From NCBI GenBank assembly GCA_014549065.1, contig JACDOX010000110.1, forward strand, positions 248,001 through 312,000: a stretch of DNA of 64,000 nt, in the 5' to 3' direction. The translations under genes and the position numbers were made by a program. The notes under the pieces were generated by a model. The model was given only the letters and a program-made list of their open reading frames with translations, had not been told where the DNA came from and did not search any database. Shown here one piece after another: positions 36,208 to 48,544 of the stretch. The first letter of the stretch is position 1. Every line of letters begins with the position of its first letter. This DNA is from Cardinalis cardinalis. Taxonomy: Eukaryota; Chordata; Aves; Passeriformes; Cardinalidae.

Positions 36208-39200
36208 ATCATGCAGGACTAGCCTAAGTCAGAAGAGACATGAGTCAGGCTTGGTGTGATGTATTCAAACCACAGGGAATCCAAAAACAAGTGCCCATCC
36301 CAGAAAACAGTGCAAAGTAGACAAGATGGCATTGAATTTGTGACCTCCACTACCAATGAACAGACTTTGGAGGGGGAGCAGATTATCTCAAATTGCCAGC
36401 TAATATGGTGTACTACCATTTGGTGGGTTTTGTCAGCCAAGAAACACACAAAATATGTAACCCTCTTGTTCTGCTGCTTGGTTGCTGATGTCAGTTGAGG
36501 GGAAAAAAGGTCTAATTTTTCTTCTGTTATTTCATATAAAGAAACCAAAAGTTTAAGTGGAAAACAAGATGAAAATTATTCAAGAGTCATTAGTTTAGAA
36601 GCCTTTGTTGGCAGTTAAAATCGTAAATATATTATCTGTTTATTACAATGTCATTAGCTCTTTGAAGTTGCAACAAAAGGTTTGGATGAATAAAATATCA
36701 CAGTTAAAGCCCTTGATGTGGCATAAAGGAGCATATTCTGCCTGAAATATCAATGAATAGCCATAACTCTTCAGACAAACTGAAAAATCACCTGGACATG
36801 CTTTGTGCAGAAGAACAAATGAAACACTTCTTGGGCTAGGTGTTGTATAGAACACAGTCCATCTGTATCCAAATGTTAGTTAAGGACAACATGGTTAAAA
36901 AAAAAGCAGAGAGGTAAACCATTTCATATCANCCAAAATATTTCTTCTGTTCACTGAGGTGTGTTTCAGGACACAGCCCTGGACAGTAGGTAGCAATAAA
37001 GCAAAGGACGGTCAANCTTCGTAGTAAAAGCCCAGTAGCCCTGATTCCTTGCCTCCAACAATGAATTCAGGCTCTATCTTCAGTTAAAGTGATTTGACAT
37101 AGTTCTACTGCCTAATTCTGTTTAAATCTTGCAATGCATTATTTGCACCTGACATTTTTCATAAGTATAAGCCTTGCCTGTAAACAGGATAAGGTCCCCA
37201 TAGCACCTGACAAGGCTGTCCTTGCAAAAAATAGTTGAAGTGAAGTCAAATCCCATGATACATATAATAATAGCCTGAGGAAATGCTATTGGAATGCAAA
37301 CTCTTGTTTGACTGCCTTCTACTTCCCACCTATGGGCAAGGCACAAGTTTAAAGCTTATTTCTCTAAGCTTGGGACTCAAAGCTTATCCAAAGAATTTAT
37401 TGAAGTTAAAGAATATAATTTAGAAGAACCCTATGAAATATCTAAGACCAGGACAAAAANTTGATTTTAGATAGAGACCACATGATAAACATACAGCTAA
37501 AATGATATTTTATTAGAGATATGCCAGCTCTTCTGCTTTTAACTAAAATTGAAGACACAGTACTCTCAGAACGGTCAGGAGAATTTCATTGCATAATATT
37601 AAAGTTTTATAAGTTCCATCCCTCCAATAACTGCTTTGGAGTAAATGCAAAAGTTACCACTGAATTGTTTCATAAATAATTGCTTTCATTTTGATAACCT
37701 CTTACTGGAATTTCAGTAGCAGTAAAATAAGAAATCTGACAATTAATCATATACCAGTCAACTATCAATCACATAAAAGCAAACCTTCAACTTCAGAGTT
37801 GTCNGTAAGTAGCAAATACAATTGACATTGACTTCTGATCCTCTGTGTATTCCTTAGGTTTCATTAATTTTAATTATGTTTATCTTGCTCTATGAGCAGT
37901 TTCAATAAATGCTGAGCAATGAATATAACAAATTATTAATGTCACATCATAATTCAAAGGCAGCTGGAAATATGCATACATTTGTTCTTTTAATTTTCAT
38001 GCTCTATTGTCAAAATGTAGATTATGCTAAGTGTTCTTTTGGGAATTATTAATTAGTCCAAATTCCGTCAGTAATAATGAAGTCAAAAGTATCTAATTGT
38101 ATGAGTACTTTGGGATGATTACATTATACTAAAAATGCAGTGGATTGTGGAGAGTGATAGTGGGGACTGCTGGTTAGGAGCAAAACACTGCAGAACAGAA
38201 TACCTGGATTCTAATCATGTGTCTCGATGTGTAATCGATGAACCATCTTTTCTAAGGATGATGTTTGTTTTTTTGTTGTCTGTCAAAAAAGTAAATATTT
38301 AGCTTAGAAGGGTATCAAGGTTCTTTAATACTTGCCATTTTACTATCAGCAGCACTTTTATANATGTAAAAGACAAAATTGACAAAGTTTGCATGAAAAC
38401 GTGAATGACTGGGACCATTTCATATTATTATTTGAAGCATGTCCTAAAAATAAATTAATATTCTAGAGTATTCACATTCAGCAGAAGGGTGACAGGTAAA
38501 AGGCTAAGTCCTGAACATCATAGTCTCAGTTGCGTACATCAACATATTCAGGAGTTGTACAGAGTCATGGCCACTGTGCTCTTACATAGACAACAGACTT
38601 GCAAGTGCATTTTGCTCGCTTTCCAAACAAGCCAAAGAAGGCTTTTACACTGCACAGTTTACATCTCAAAATTCAGTTACAAGTCTGAGACAGGTTGTAG
38701 GGGAGTCCCTCAGGTCAGTTTTGTTTTCTACCCCTGCTGATTGAGATCTTCACTGCAGAAAATGAGAAAACTCAAACTAGAAGCTATTTGCATCCAAAGG
38801 AGATGGTGAGAACATCTTCCTCAAATNAGGACACCAAACAAAGATAGGACAGGACTAAGTAATTATTGAAATTTTGGATACTTTTGTACTAGAACAAATA
38901 ATGTGTTTCTGCTTTTGCTATTTGGGGCTGGGTGGGGGTGGTTGAGTTTTCTTATGAATTTGGTTTTGAGGGTATTCGGATTTTTTCTTTTGTTTTTTTA
39001 AAAAGAGAAAATACTAAGAGCTGTGTAATATTGTGCACCACACCCATAACCAAGGTGTAGTCATAGTAACTGCTGNAGAGATTTCCCCTCACTACTTTTA
39101 CCTTCTGTTTCTACTGAACCTTGAGAAAGCAGACCAGCTCCCCATCTTGTCTCATATTGGATTTGTTGGAGGTACAAGTGTTATTCAGTTTGAACATCTG

Positions 39201-40658
39201 GCCACATATATTTTAATCTTAGCCCTTATTTATATTTTCCAAGACTTTGAAAAAATCATGTATGTATACTTTGAGCACATATTCNTTATATATGGAGACA
39301 TAGCTTGTTATATGTCAGCCTGACCTGCTTTTGATTTAAGTGCTAATTGGACCATGTAGAAGCAAAAAAGTAGAAAGAGATGTTTAATTTTCAGAAAGTA
39401 TATTCAACTTGAGAAGGGGAGGATGTTGCTAAAAAAACAATCTCTGTAGATCTATTTCCTGTTGAAACTCTTAGTCCTTTGGTGTAACGCCAGATTTAGC
39501 TCCAGAAATTTATATATTTTCCTCTATTTTATTTTCAATTTGTTTGTTTTTTCACCCTTTTTGTTGCGATACCCTCTGGATTTCAAGATGAGATTGCTTT
39601 TTGTNCACAGAGATAGTCTCCACAGACTAATGCAAACACAAGAACATTCTGTGAAGCTTCTGAACAATTGAAATCTCAAAGTTTTGAAGGTGGAGTATGA
39701 ACGAATGCACATCTTCACCACCGCTGTTGCTGCAGCTGTTACAGTGGCATATAAAGAAAAGATTTTTTGCCATTAGGGTTTCAGTAAGGAAAGCCCACAA
39801 TCTTCACTTTGAATTGACACTGAAAAATCTGTCTACNGAGAGATGAAGTACAATAGGCATTTGATGGTTTATAATAATTTGAACCAAAATTTGAATTTGA
39901 ATAGATTCTTGGCTCTCTGTTAATACAGAGAAACAAAACAACTTTTCCAACTGAAATGCAACAGGTATAGAAATTACTATATATATTCTTAAAAAAAATT
40001 AAAAAACNAAAGAAAGCATTAAAAAGGAGATTAAAAAGACCTAAAAATGAGATGAGTGTTTTGATAAATATTCTTGTTCACTGTTACAGTTGTACTTTTT
40101 TTTTCAGGGATTTTTTCTATTTCAGGATGACTTTTTTCCGTATTTTGAAATATTACTTTTTAGCGATGTCAATTTTTTTTATTCTTTTGTGTAAAAACAT
40201 ATATGGGGAATTAACAATGTGCTAATGAAATGTTTTCAGGCAGCTCTGGTTAATATAAGTCAAATCACAATTCTAATTGGCAAGCTGAGCTACCTAAATT
40301 ATTGTAGCTACTTGCAGCAGGGCAGAGAAGGGTGATCCCAGTGATGTTGCAGGGAATGTGTGCACGAATCAGATCAAGAAACTTCAATTTTTTTTTTAAT
40401 TTACATTTGATTTTGGATAGAATCTTGCATAAACTTCTGTGAGATGATAATCAGTTTTGCACACTGCTACTGTAATTATTTCCCACCTTCTTAGTAGTCC
40501 AATCCAAGTATTTGCCACTCTTTGATTTGCTTTGTAATATTTTTAGATTCTTCTTTGGAAAAAAATGGGATTTGAAATTACTCCTTGTTTTGCCTAAGTA
40601 TTATCTCATGAGATNTCAACATCTGTTGTTGAATTTCTTATGATTTTTAATTTATTGC

Positions 40659-40687
40659 TGGAATCATAGAACCATAAAATGGCCTAC
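40659..40687 (-). mobile_element. CR1 3' terminal stub, antisense
   Basis: Only the terminal piece of a CR1 remains: 'ggaatcatagaaccataa' then 'aatggcctac', the reverse complement of the CR1 octamer tail and adjacent body. It is cut off exactly where the LTR at 40688 begins. No continuation of the CR1 body is evident immediately to the right of that LTR fragment. Confidence 0.7.
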
Positions 40688-40962
40688 TGTTGAGGTTTGA
40701 TGCTGGCCAAATTCCTAGCACCCACAAAAGCCTCTCAGTCACACCTCTCCACAACTGGACAGAGGAGAGAAAATTCCATGAAGGGCTCATGAGTTGAGAT
40801 AAGGACAGTCTCAGCTTAAAGGTATTAAGTGGATTTATCACTAACAAACTCAGAGCAGGATAATGAGAAACAACATAAGCCATTAAAAACACTTTTATTT
40901 TCCGTCAATCTCTCCCTGCTTCCCACAGACAGCACAGGGAGAGAGGCAGTGGGGGGTTTTGT
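40688..40962 (-). mobile_element. Old LTR fragment, antisense, abutting a CR1 stub
   Basis: It begins 'tgttgaggtttgatgctggc' and continues 'ctagcacccacaaaagcc', 'cacctctccacaactgg', 'gggctcatgagttgagataa' and 'ggacag', then 'gagcaggataatgagaaac'. This is the reverse complement of the same passerine LTR family as 33415-33620. Relative to that family an internal block after 'ggacag' is missing. The right boundary is eroded: GC-rich 'gcagtggggggttttgtcag' at about 40945-40965 seems to be its last recognisable part. No target duplication is found. Confidence 0.75.
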
Positions 40963-41102
40963 CAGTATTTAGTCTCAATTACAGTTATAATATTGTTTTT
41001 TAGAGTTTCCTGAAAAACTAAAGACATCGGGGAATTGTGGTGCGCTCTTCAATGTTGAGGAAAATTTGTTGAAAAAGTTCTGTCTGATGAGGTGAGACAG
41101 TG

Positions 41103-41398
41103 ATAGAATCATAAAACAATTCAGCTCAAGTTGTAAGGACATCTAGTCCAACTTTTGTGGGAAAGGGAGCCAGACAAGCTTGTCTTGGCACCCTGTCCAA
41201 CTACATCTTGAAGGTCTCCTGGTGGGTGCTTCACCATGTCCCTGGGGATGTTGTCTCAGTGGGTGATTGCTCTCATAAACATTTTCATTCTTAAACCAAG
41301 GTGAAACCTCTCCTTGTGCCTGTTGCCCCTTGTCAGCTCCTTGACTGACTTCCTGTGAAGGGAGAGAGTGCTTCTGTCCTTTAAGCACTGAAATACTG
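41103..41398 (-). mobile_element. CR1 LINE fragment, antisense
   Basis: It starts with a single 'atagaatcataaaac' tail, then 'taaggacatctagtccaac', 'ccaactacatcttgaaggt', 'ctccctg'-like 'catgtccctggggatg', 'gtgggtgattgctctcata', 'gtgcctgttgccccttgtc' and 'ctttaagcactgaaatactg'. This is a CR1 subfamily different from that at 48545, with about 300 bases of the 3' region retained. The minus-strand frames over it (81 and 71 codons) are by-products. Confidence 0.85.
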
Positions 41399-42439
41399 CA
41401 ATGAGTTTTCTTAGGGGTTTTTTTGCCTGTTTATTACTTGATGCATTTTGGTTTATGAGTAAAAATGTCATGTTATAAAGGCAAACTTTTATGTTTTGTT
41501 AATAATCTCAGCTAGGAGTCATTATGCGTCTAACCCTGGTCCCGTAGGAATTGGGGGGTAGTTTGCTCTTTGCACTGAAGATCTCATCTGGGCCCACAGC
41601 TACTGAGCCAAGGTGATTGGTGTGCAGCAGCTTCTCTTCAGCAGTGCATGCCTNAGCATTGTCTCTAGCCACGAGTTTTGGAATGTTTGCCTCCAAACAA
41701 GATCTCATTTCAGATGAGCCCTTCTTTGCACAGCTACCAGTATGAAGGTGAAATGCTTTCCACATTATTTGGCTTAAGTTCATTTGAAAAGCCTTTTGGT
41801 AAGCTGTTCTCAATTTCAAGTTTCCTAATAAAGCCTCAGAGGGTCTGAGTTTTGCTTGACGCAGGTTTTTGTGACTTGAAATCTGTACAGGATATTATGA
41901 CCCATTTAAATTTGTAGCTTCAGTTGAAAAATATCCAGAGATGTGTTTGTGTTTCACAAGGGCATTAAAGGAACATACTAAGAAGAAAGGTCTGCACAAT
42001 ATGCCTCAGTGTGCAAGCCAGGATTTTAACAGGCTGGACATTAAAGCCTTCTTGTATACTATCCAGCTCGGTGAGATTATAGAGCACATCAACTGCATTT
42101 TAAGGAAAACTTGATCAAAATGCAGTTTAGTTGGAAGCTTATCCTTAGGAAGACTCTTAGTAAAATATATTGAAAATATTTTACTTGATAGGTGGATTTG
42201 TATTGGATGCTCCATAAACACTTTTAATCAGAACTAGGCTTCAATATATTGGTGTAAGCCATATTAATTCTTGCCTATAATCTTCATATTTGTGTAACTT
42301 GTTTGGAATAGTCTAATTCTGCATGGTTAGCAGTATGTCTATGATTTTAGGTAATCTAAANTAAGTTTTAAAAGTCTTTCTATTTGCAGGGGATTCAACT
42401 TGCTTCCATAGTGATAATTAATTGCATTAGTTTTGAATG

Positions 42440-42476
42440 TTTCTTTCTATTTATCTGTCTGTCTACCTATTTATTG
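42440..42476. repeat. Degenerate tetranucleotide repeat
   Basis: Decayed (TCTA/TCTG)-type tract containing 'tatctgtctgtctacc'. Confidence 0.7.
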
Positions 42477-43654
42477 AATCAGGTGAGGGATTTTTTAAAA
42501 AATTTTGAATAACTTCTCTCAATAAATACAGACAAATCATCATCTCTGGTTGAGGCAGTTTTCAAGGGCAAAAGTATTTCTTCCATTATGAATTCACCAT
42601 TAATACTAGAGCAGTTTTTTCTTAATACACGAGAGATACACACATATTTATTAATAGGGAGTTAATTTGCTGCTGTGGTACACTGTGAAAGTATTTAAGT
42701 TAGTCTATTATGTTATATGTTACTATATTGAAATTATCAAACTCTATAATAATTTTAATTCTTTAATAGTGTTTTCTGTGGAAATTAAAAATAAAANCAT
42801 CTTTTTATAAACTTGTTTTAAAAACTTGCTTCCAAATATATGGATTACACTAAATTCAGAGACACTGTCCTTATTGAAAATTCAATGACACAGCTCCTAT
42901 TAAAATAAAAACAACTTGCTATAGGCATAATCTGTCCCTTCCCAGAAAAGCCCAACAATACTGTGATGTCTCAGGGTTCCGGGTAAAAAAGGACATTTTT
43001 AGATTAAAACCTGTTGATATATTTTAATCTTCTATTCCTCAAGGCAGTATACTTGAATTTTAAAAAATACTGAATTACAAAAATCATAAATATTGAAACA
43101 GCATGGTTATACTACACAGGATTTGCAATGAGGCACTTGTAGATGCAGAATTAATTTCTGCCCTTGATTGATGACCTCACAATCATTCATAACTGTGCTA
43201 CGCTCTGTCACTCAGAAGTTACACATAAGGTCATCAGTAATGACTAGAAATGAATAATGTATTTACAATCACTTCATTCAATATCCTTTATCCACACACA
43301 TCTCCTTGAAAACACATTTCCAATGAGGTCAAGACTTTAAGAAAGACAAAACAGTCATAAGCAATAAAGTAGATATTTAGGCAACTNTTATTTTAGGATT
43401 ATTTATTGCATCTAGTTTTTAATATTTATTTATGTCATGTTCAGGCAGATGCAGAGGGTTCTGACTCAGTAGAAAGTCCAAGACTGAATTTAACAAGCTT
43501 TCAGCTGACTTTAGTATCCAGATTTTGACACTTGTTTGCTTTGCTGAATAGGGGATGTGTAGGACTGGAAGTGGCTAAGGAATCAATTTAGTTTTCTGTC
43601 ACTGGGTCAAAAAGTAACAGTGAAATTCTTTCACAAAGATACCATCAACCCAAT

Positions 43655-43773
43655 TAAAAAAAACTCAAAAAACCAAAACAAAACAAAAAACTCAAAAAAA
43701 AACCCCAAACGAAAAAAAACCATAAAAATCCCAAAAAAAACCAAACAAAAAAAAGGGGAGAAAGAAAGACAAA
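43655..43773. repeat. A-rich low-complexity tract
   Basis: About 120 bases made of A runs broken by C and occasional G, of the 'ccaaaacaaaac' type, turning into 'aaaaaaaggggagaaagaaa' at its right end. The Lys/Asn-rich 105-codon frame at 43620-43937 and the Phe-rich antisense frame both arise from this composition and are not genes. Confidence 0.9.
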
Positions 43774-45684
43774 CCTTAATGATTTTGCTCGTGTCCATCA
43801 ACCCCTTCTTCCTCATCTTCCCCAAGCCTACGTCCTCTCTCAGAAAAGTGAGGCATGAGGGGGAAAAAAGAGGCTCCTCAATAACCAAATGTCCTTGCTG
43901 CCTGCAAAGTCAGGCCAGATGGATTCTCCAAGAATGACACAGGACAGAAGGAGTTACTTATAAAGGAGGCCAGATTTAGATTGCGTAAGATTCAAAAGTT
44001 TTCTCATCACATACTTGTTAGAATTTTTTCTGCTTCATCTCTGACCTTCTCTATTCCCAAGGGCTGCATTGTAACAACATTTTCCTTCTTTCAGTGTGAT
44101 TTTCATTCAGTGAGCTGATGCAGCACCAATTTTTCTTCCGTACTACTATTGCAAAAAATTCAACTGAAGAGCTCAGTGTGACTAACAGCCTTTCAGCTGC
44201 CTCGGTGTACACCACCTCAAAATGGTCTCTCTAGCCTAACTACAAGTACCATTAGTCAACATAAAGGACAAAAGGACCATCTGCCTAACTGCTAATAATG
44301 ATTGTTCTTTATATGCAGAATAATTCCAGATTTCAGNTTTTTTTGAGTGGAGCTCTGGGGAAGGGGGGGGGTGAGGTGAGGAAGGGGACGATTGTCATAC
44401 ACCTAATTCTAAGCAATATAATCAGTATGAAAAAATGTAATCTTATTTCCTTTCAGAAAGTTTGTCACTATCTTAAAAAGAATTTATACAGGGCCAACAT
44501 ATTAAAATTCATAATGTCTACTTACCTGGCTATGNCATTAACTGACAGGCTGTTTTTCTATCTGTCTCCACTTCTAATCTCATTCTCACATGAAAACAGG
44601 TTGTTTTTAAACGTGGTAAATAGAAAAATTATGTCAATTTGAATTCTCTGTCCTTTGTTTGGCTTATTCTTTGTCAATCACTTAATCAGTGTTAGGTATC
44701 TGAAGCCCTTCNATTCCCTCCTTTTGTTCCTCTTATCGTTCCCACTGTGTACATACACATGTCCCACCCCCACACCCACGAGCACACACCTATAAAGCCT
44801 TGACAAGCAGCACTGACAGGCCCCTTAGATTACCACATGCAGATAAACAGATGTGACACTAAATATGTCATCTCTCCTCTATTCAAATAGTTCTTTAGCT
44901 TCAATGCCAAGATAAAATAAATTTTGTCTTTTTATTTTCTCCAATCTCATTATATGTGCAAGGGACTTGATGCATAAAATCTTTTCATTTCTTAGTCATA
45001 GAAACTCCTTTTTTTACTCCATAATGAGATGCTTTGTTGTTGTTGTTTTAAAACTTCTTTTCTGTACATATTTGAAAGGTATGAAGTTGGAAAATATTCA
45101 GAAGTTGAAAGTAGTGTTAATTTAGCCCCCCTTGACATGATAAAAGCGTATTACAGGAAAGAACTTACTCTCAGCCATGGGCTAAATCAATACCAGCAAA
45201 GCCAGCCCTCCTAAATGTAAGCCTTCTCCAGAGCTTAGTAACTTTGAATTTAAACTTTAAGTACTGATTTCTTCACCTAGTTAAAGTCNGTGCAAACTTT
45301 GGCATTGACATTATCAGGAACACCATTTGAAAAAAAACAGACTTAGATTATGCCATTTCTGCATGATCTCTTTACTTGAAGCTGTGGATTGCATNGGTGA
45401 GTATCCTGAAAGGATTGCAAGTTGATGAAAACAAACATGGNGAAGATTGTCCTTCTGTAGCTGTACACCACTATAGACCAAGCTGTAAAACAACATGGTG
45501 AAGCAGGTTTTATAACTTTTTACCTGTAAGTAAAGTTAGTAGGGGTTTGTTTCTAAAATGTTTGCTCAATTCTGGAATATTCTGTTTTATTGTCTTGTTA
45601 TTACAGGGGAAGTCTCTGATAATGCCAACAGACTCATTCCCTGCTGGCCAGCTTTTTCTATAATTTACCTCTGCTCAGATGTTT

Positions 45685-45700
45685 TGTTGCCTAGGCAACA
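45685..45700. promoter_or_regulatory. Perfect 16-base palindrome, RFX X-box-like
   Basis: The sequence 'tgttgcctaggcaaca' is an exact palindrome. It contains GTTGCC and GGCAAC half-sites with a 2-base spacer, which is the arrangement of the symmetric X-box bound by RFX transcription factors. The match is seen directly. Binding is inference, since one motif in non-coding DNA has modest predictive value and no nearby gene is known. Confidence 0.45.
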
Positions 45701-47261
45701 TATTCCATTCAATTCTGCTTTTGTTCTAAAACAACCACAAGCCCCTCTTTAGTGTATATCTGTGTCCCAGGAGGTGGACTAAGGTTGTTTGTTTGTTTAA
45801 AAGGCCAGGAGTCAGCTTTTTTCCTTATGTGAAACTAATGCTTTTCTAAAGTGAGCCAACCAAACCCATGGCTAACAACTTCTAGTCTAAGCACAGATAC
45901 TCCTCTTACACTACAGTATTTTAGGATTTAGTGAGAAAATGTAGAAAGTTTATTTCCCACTTTTTCTGTATACTTGGAAATAAAAAGTGAAACAAATATT
46001 TTCAATAGCAAATAAAGTAAGCTTCAGAGGCTGTTTTCCCAGCNTGGGTGAATGTTTGAGAAGTAAAAGTAAAGTCTCATTCAGAAGAGAGGGAAAGAGG
46101 ACCAAAAGAAACTACAGAAACAGAACTGAAATAAAGCTGAAGCAAAANCAAGTAAGAAAGTGAATGTACCTGTTAAGTGTAAAAGTTAATAATGAAATTT
46201 TAAAAATAATTTATTTGCTTGGAAGTATTAAATAAATTAAAAGAGCAAAAAAAAAATCTTAGTGAAAGATCTTTTTGGCCCTCCAAGTTCATATTACTAA
46301 TATTCAAAACATTCAATTCAACAATAGCAGAAAATTTTTCTGAAAAAAGTTTCAAAATGAGAAATGTAATGCAACCTGCCTTTTTCTTTCAACATAGCCC
46401 TTTTTCTGTTGGTGGTGCCAGAAACATTTGCTTCTAAGTCCTATATTGCAAGTGGTAGAAGGAACAACTCATGTATCTGCTTCCAAACTCTATCTTTTGT
46501 TCCTTCTTTGTACCCNAGCTGCACAAAACACAGCTACATCTAAGACTTTGGGAAAAAAAGCTCAAATATTTGATAGGAATATTATTAAGTGTTTGGACAT
46601 TCCCTTTTAAGGCAGGTGAACACTTTTTTTTCTTTGTTCTTTTATTTCTTTTTCTTTCACACACTCAAAGAGATTTTAATTTTACTCTTTGTCTTACACT
46701 GTGGCTGTATCATTCCTTGAAGATTTAGCTACAGAGATATCATGGTTACAGAAAATTTTGTAAGNTTTTAGCATTTAAAACACTGTTTAAGTCTTAGACT
46801 CTGTATCCAGAGCCTACATCTTGTCATTGCATTTAAATAATTATTTGGACGTATAGGACACTTAAACAAAACTTTNCAATCCTTCTTTATTGAAAGCAAA
46901 TACATAGTGTCACAAATTCACCAAGAATTCAGCAATAATGAATTAATGTGCCTGCAGAAACAAGAANAGTGTAACTGTAGTCACATTCTTTTCACCTTTG
47001 TCTGAAGATTAACTATTGAAGAAATAGCTAAAACAAGTCTTTTAGAGCAATGAAAAATGCTGTGATTTATTGTATGGTATTGCTCTTATCCTTTAAATAA
47101 GCCTCTTTTACTACTACATATTGCAAACCACATATTTTATTGGAACNTAGTAATTCCATATTAATTGGAGTATAATCTATGATTTGAAAAGCCAGTTCTC
47201 TTCATAAGATAAAGCCTTTGGATTTTTATATGAGAATAGTAAAAAATTAGTATTACTTTAT

Positions 47262-47291
47262 GAGGCTAATAAAGCAGAGGCTAATAAAGCA
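47262..47291. repeat. Perfect 15-base tandem duplication
   Basis: The unit 'gaggctaataaagca' occurs twice back to back without a mismatch, indicating a recent slippage or duplication event. Confidence 0.9.
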
Positions 47292-48544
47292 GAAAGATTA
47301 TTCTGCTGTATTTTAAATTCCTTTTTCTTGTCTCTTAGTGTATGTACTGCAAGTGGCAGTTGCATGAATTAGAGAGGAGCTAGGTTAAAAAGGTGACATT
47401 TTGACATGAATTGTGGTTAGATNGACTTTAGGGCCCTCTGATTACTATGCCCAGCTTGAAGTACCATGGAGGAGCTTGATTNTCAGACATGGTCATCATG
47501 AAATAAATCTCTTATCACAGCTTGACTGCCTGATAGCAAGGCACGTAAAATGTGCCTTGATTTTGAAATTGTTGGCCACTATGTCAATTACCCCAGTGTC
47601 TGAGATGCAGGGATCTTCCTTCAGACTCATTACNAGGAACTGGTGCAGTTCAGTTGAACTGCTGTCGGATGCCCACAGGAAGTTTATGCTACTNCTTTAG
47701 TGCAGACCTACAGAGATATCACCAGTATATTTCAGCTGGCTAGAGTGTATGTTATTTTTTGTCAGAAAATTACGTTGAGTCTCTGTCAAAAGTGTGAAAA
47801 GGATTTTTGACTCAGTGGCCCCACAGCCTTGTTATTCCCTGCTCCAGCATGCTGTGCAGCAGGAAGGGCAGCACTGCTGTTCCAGCTACAGAAGCACAGA
47901 ACACCTGTCTCCAGCCTTAGCTGTTCCCTGCTGGNGGGCAAAGCCACAAGGTGGAGAGCATTATTCCCTCCGGAGAGAAGAAAGAGAGAGGTGGATATCA
48001 CCTCCCTCGCCCTTTGGCATGTTAAATGTTGATGTATGCCTATATAAACACATAGGACCTGTTCCCATCCCGCTCTTTGGGCACTCCTGTCAGCAGCAGT
48101 AGGAAAAAGGGTGTTATTTACTGACATTTCTAGAGGTGCTGGTGGCAGGTGGTGCCAAGCCTGCCAGCGCTGCACGGTGAAGTGCTGTGGCGAGCGCTGC
48201 ACAGCTCAGCCCAGAATTGCTGTTGAGAGGAATTAGTCTGTCAGCATGGTTCAGCTCTTACAAATTGCTAATGGATTTTGTGCATGTGTTATCTTGAGCT
48301 CCAGTCCTGCTGGTTTTGTGTGAATGTACTTCTGGAAAACTATGTTGTTATAACTAATAGCTCTATGTCGTGCAAAATTGGGAGGAAAATTCATTTCAGA
48401 TTTCTGTCAGGTTTGTTTTCCTTTTGCTCCAGATGGCACAAGGTCTCAGAACCTCATTTTTCAAGTCTCTTTTGTTCTTCAGTTCTTTTGTGGTATGTAA
48501 AGGCAATATTTAATTTAGTTTTTCAGACTTTCAGCTTTGTACTA

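Larger units (their letters stand above)
33621..40658. other. Unique AT-rich sequence, no gene seen
   Basis: About 7 kb without a recognised gene. It holds a 30-base pyrimidine tract (34427-34456), an 18-base poly(A) run (35435-35452), small microsatellites (35931-35984), a short 'ttggc' pentamer repeat (36185-36207) and an AT-rich conserved-looking stretch at about 37590-38120. A 109-codon minus-strand frame at 36219-36548 has no motif I know and coincides with an 80-codon plus-strand frame, so neither is credible. Confidence 0.5.
41399..48544. other. Unique sequence with simple repeats, no gene seen
   Basis: About 7.1 kb without a gene I can support. It contains a degenerate tetranucleotide tract (42440-42476), an A-rich tract (43655-43773), an eroded CA-type tract near 44765, a perfect 16-base palindrome (45685-45700), a 15-base tandem duplication (47262-47291) and a GC-rich patch (about 47800-48240). 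Open frames of 103 codons (41508-41819, minus), 95 codons (47413-47700, plus, four masked codons) and 138 codons (47786-48202, minus) carry no recognised motif. Confidence 0.5.

Noticed and set aside
43620..43937. Lys/Asn-rich 105-codon frame and Phe-rich antisense frame
   Set aside because: Both are direct translations of an A-rich low-complexity tract.
47786..48202. 138-codon minus-strand open frame
   Set aside because: It coincides with a GC-rich patch where stops are rarer, overlaps open frames on the other strand, and shows no known domain.
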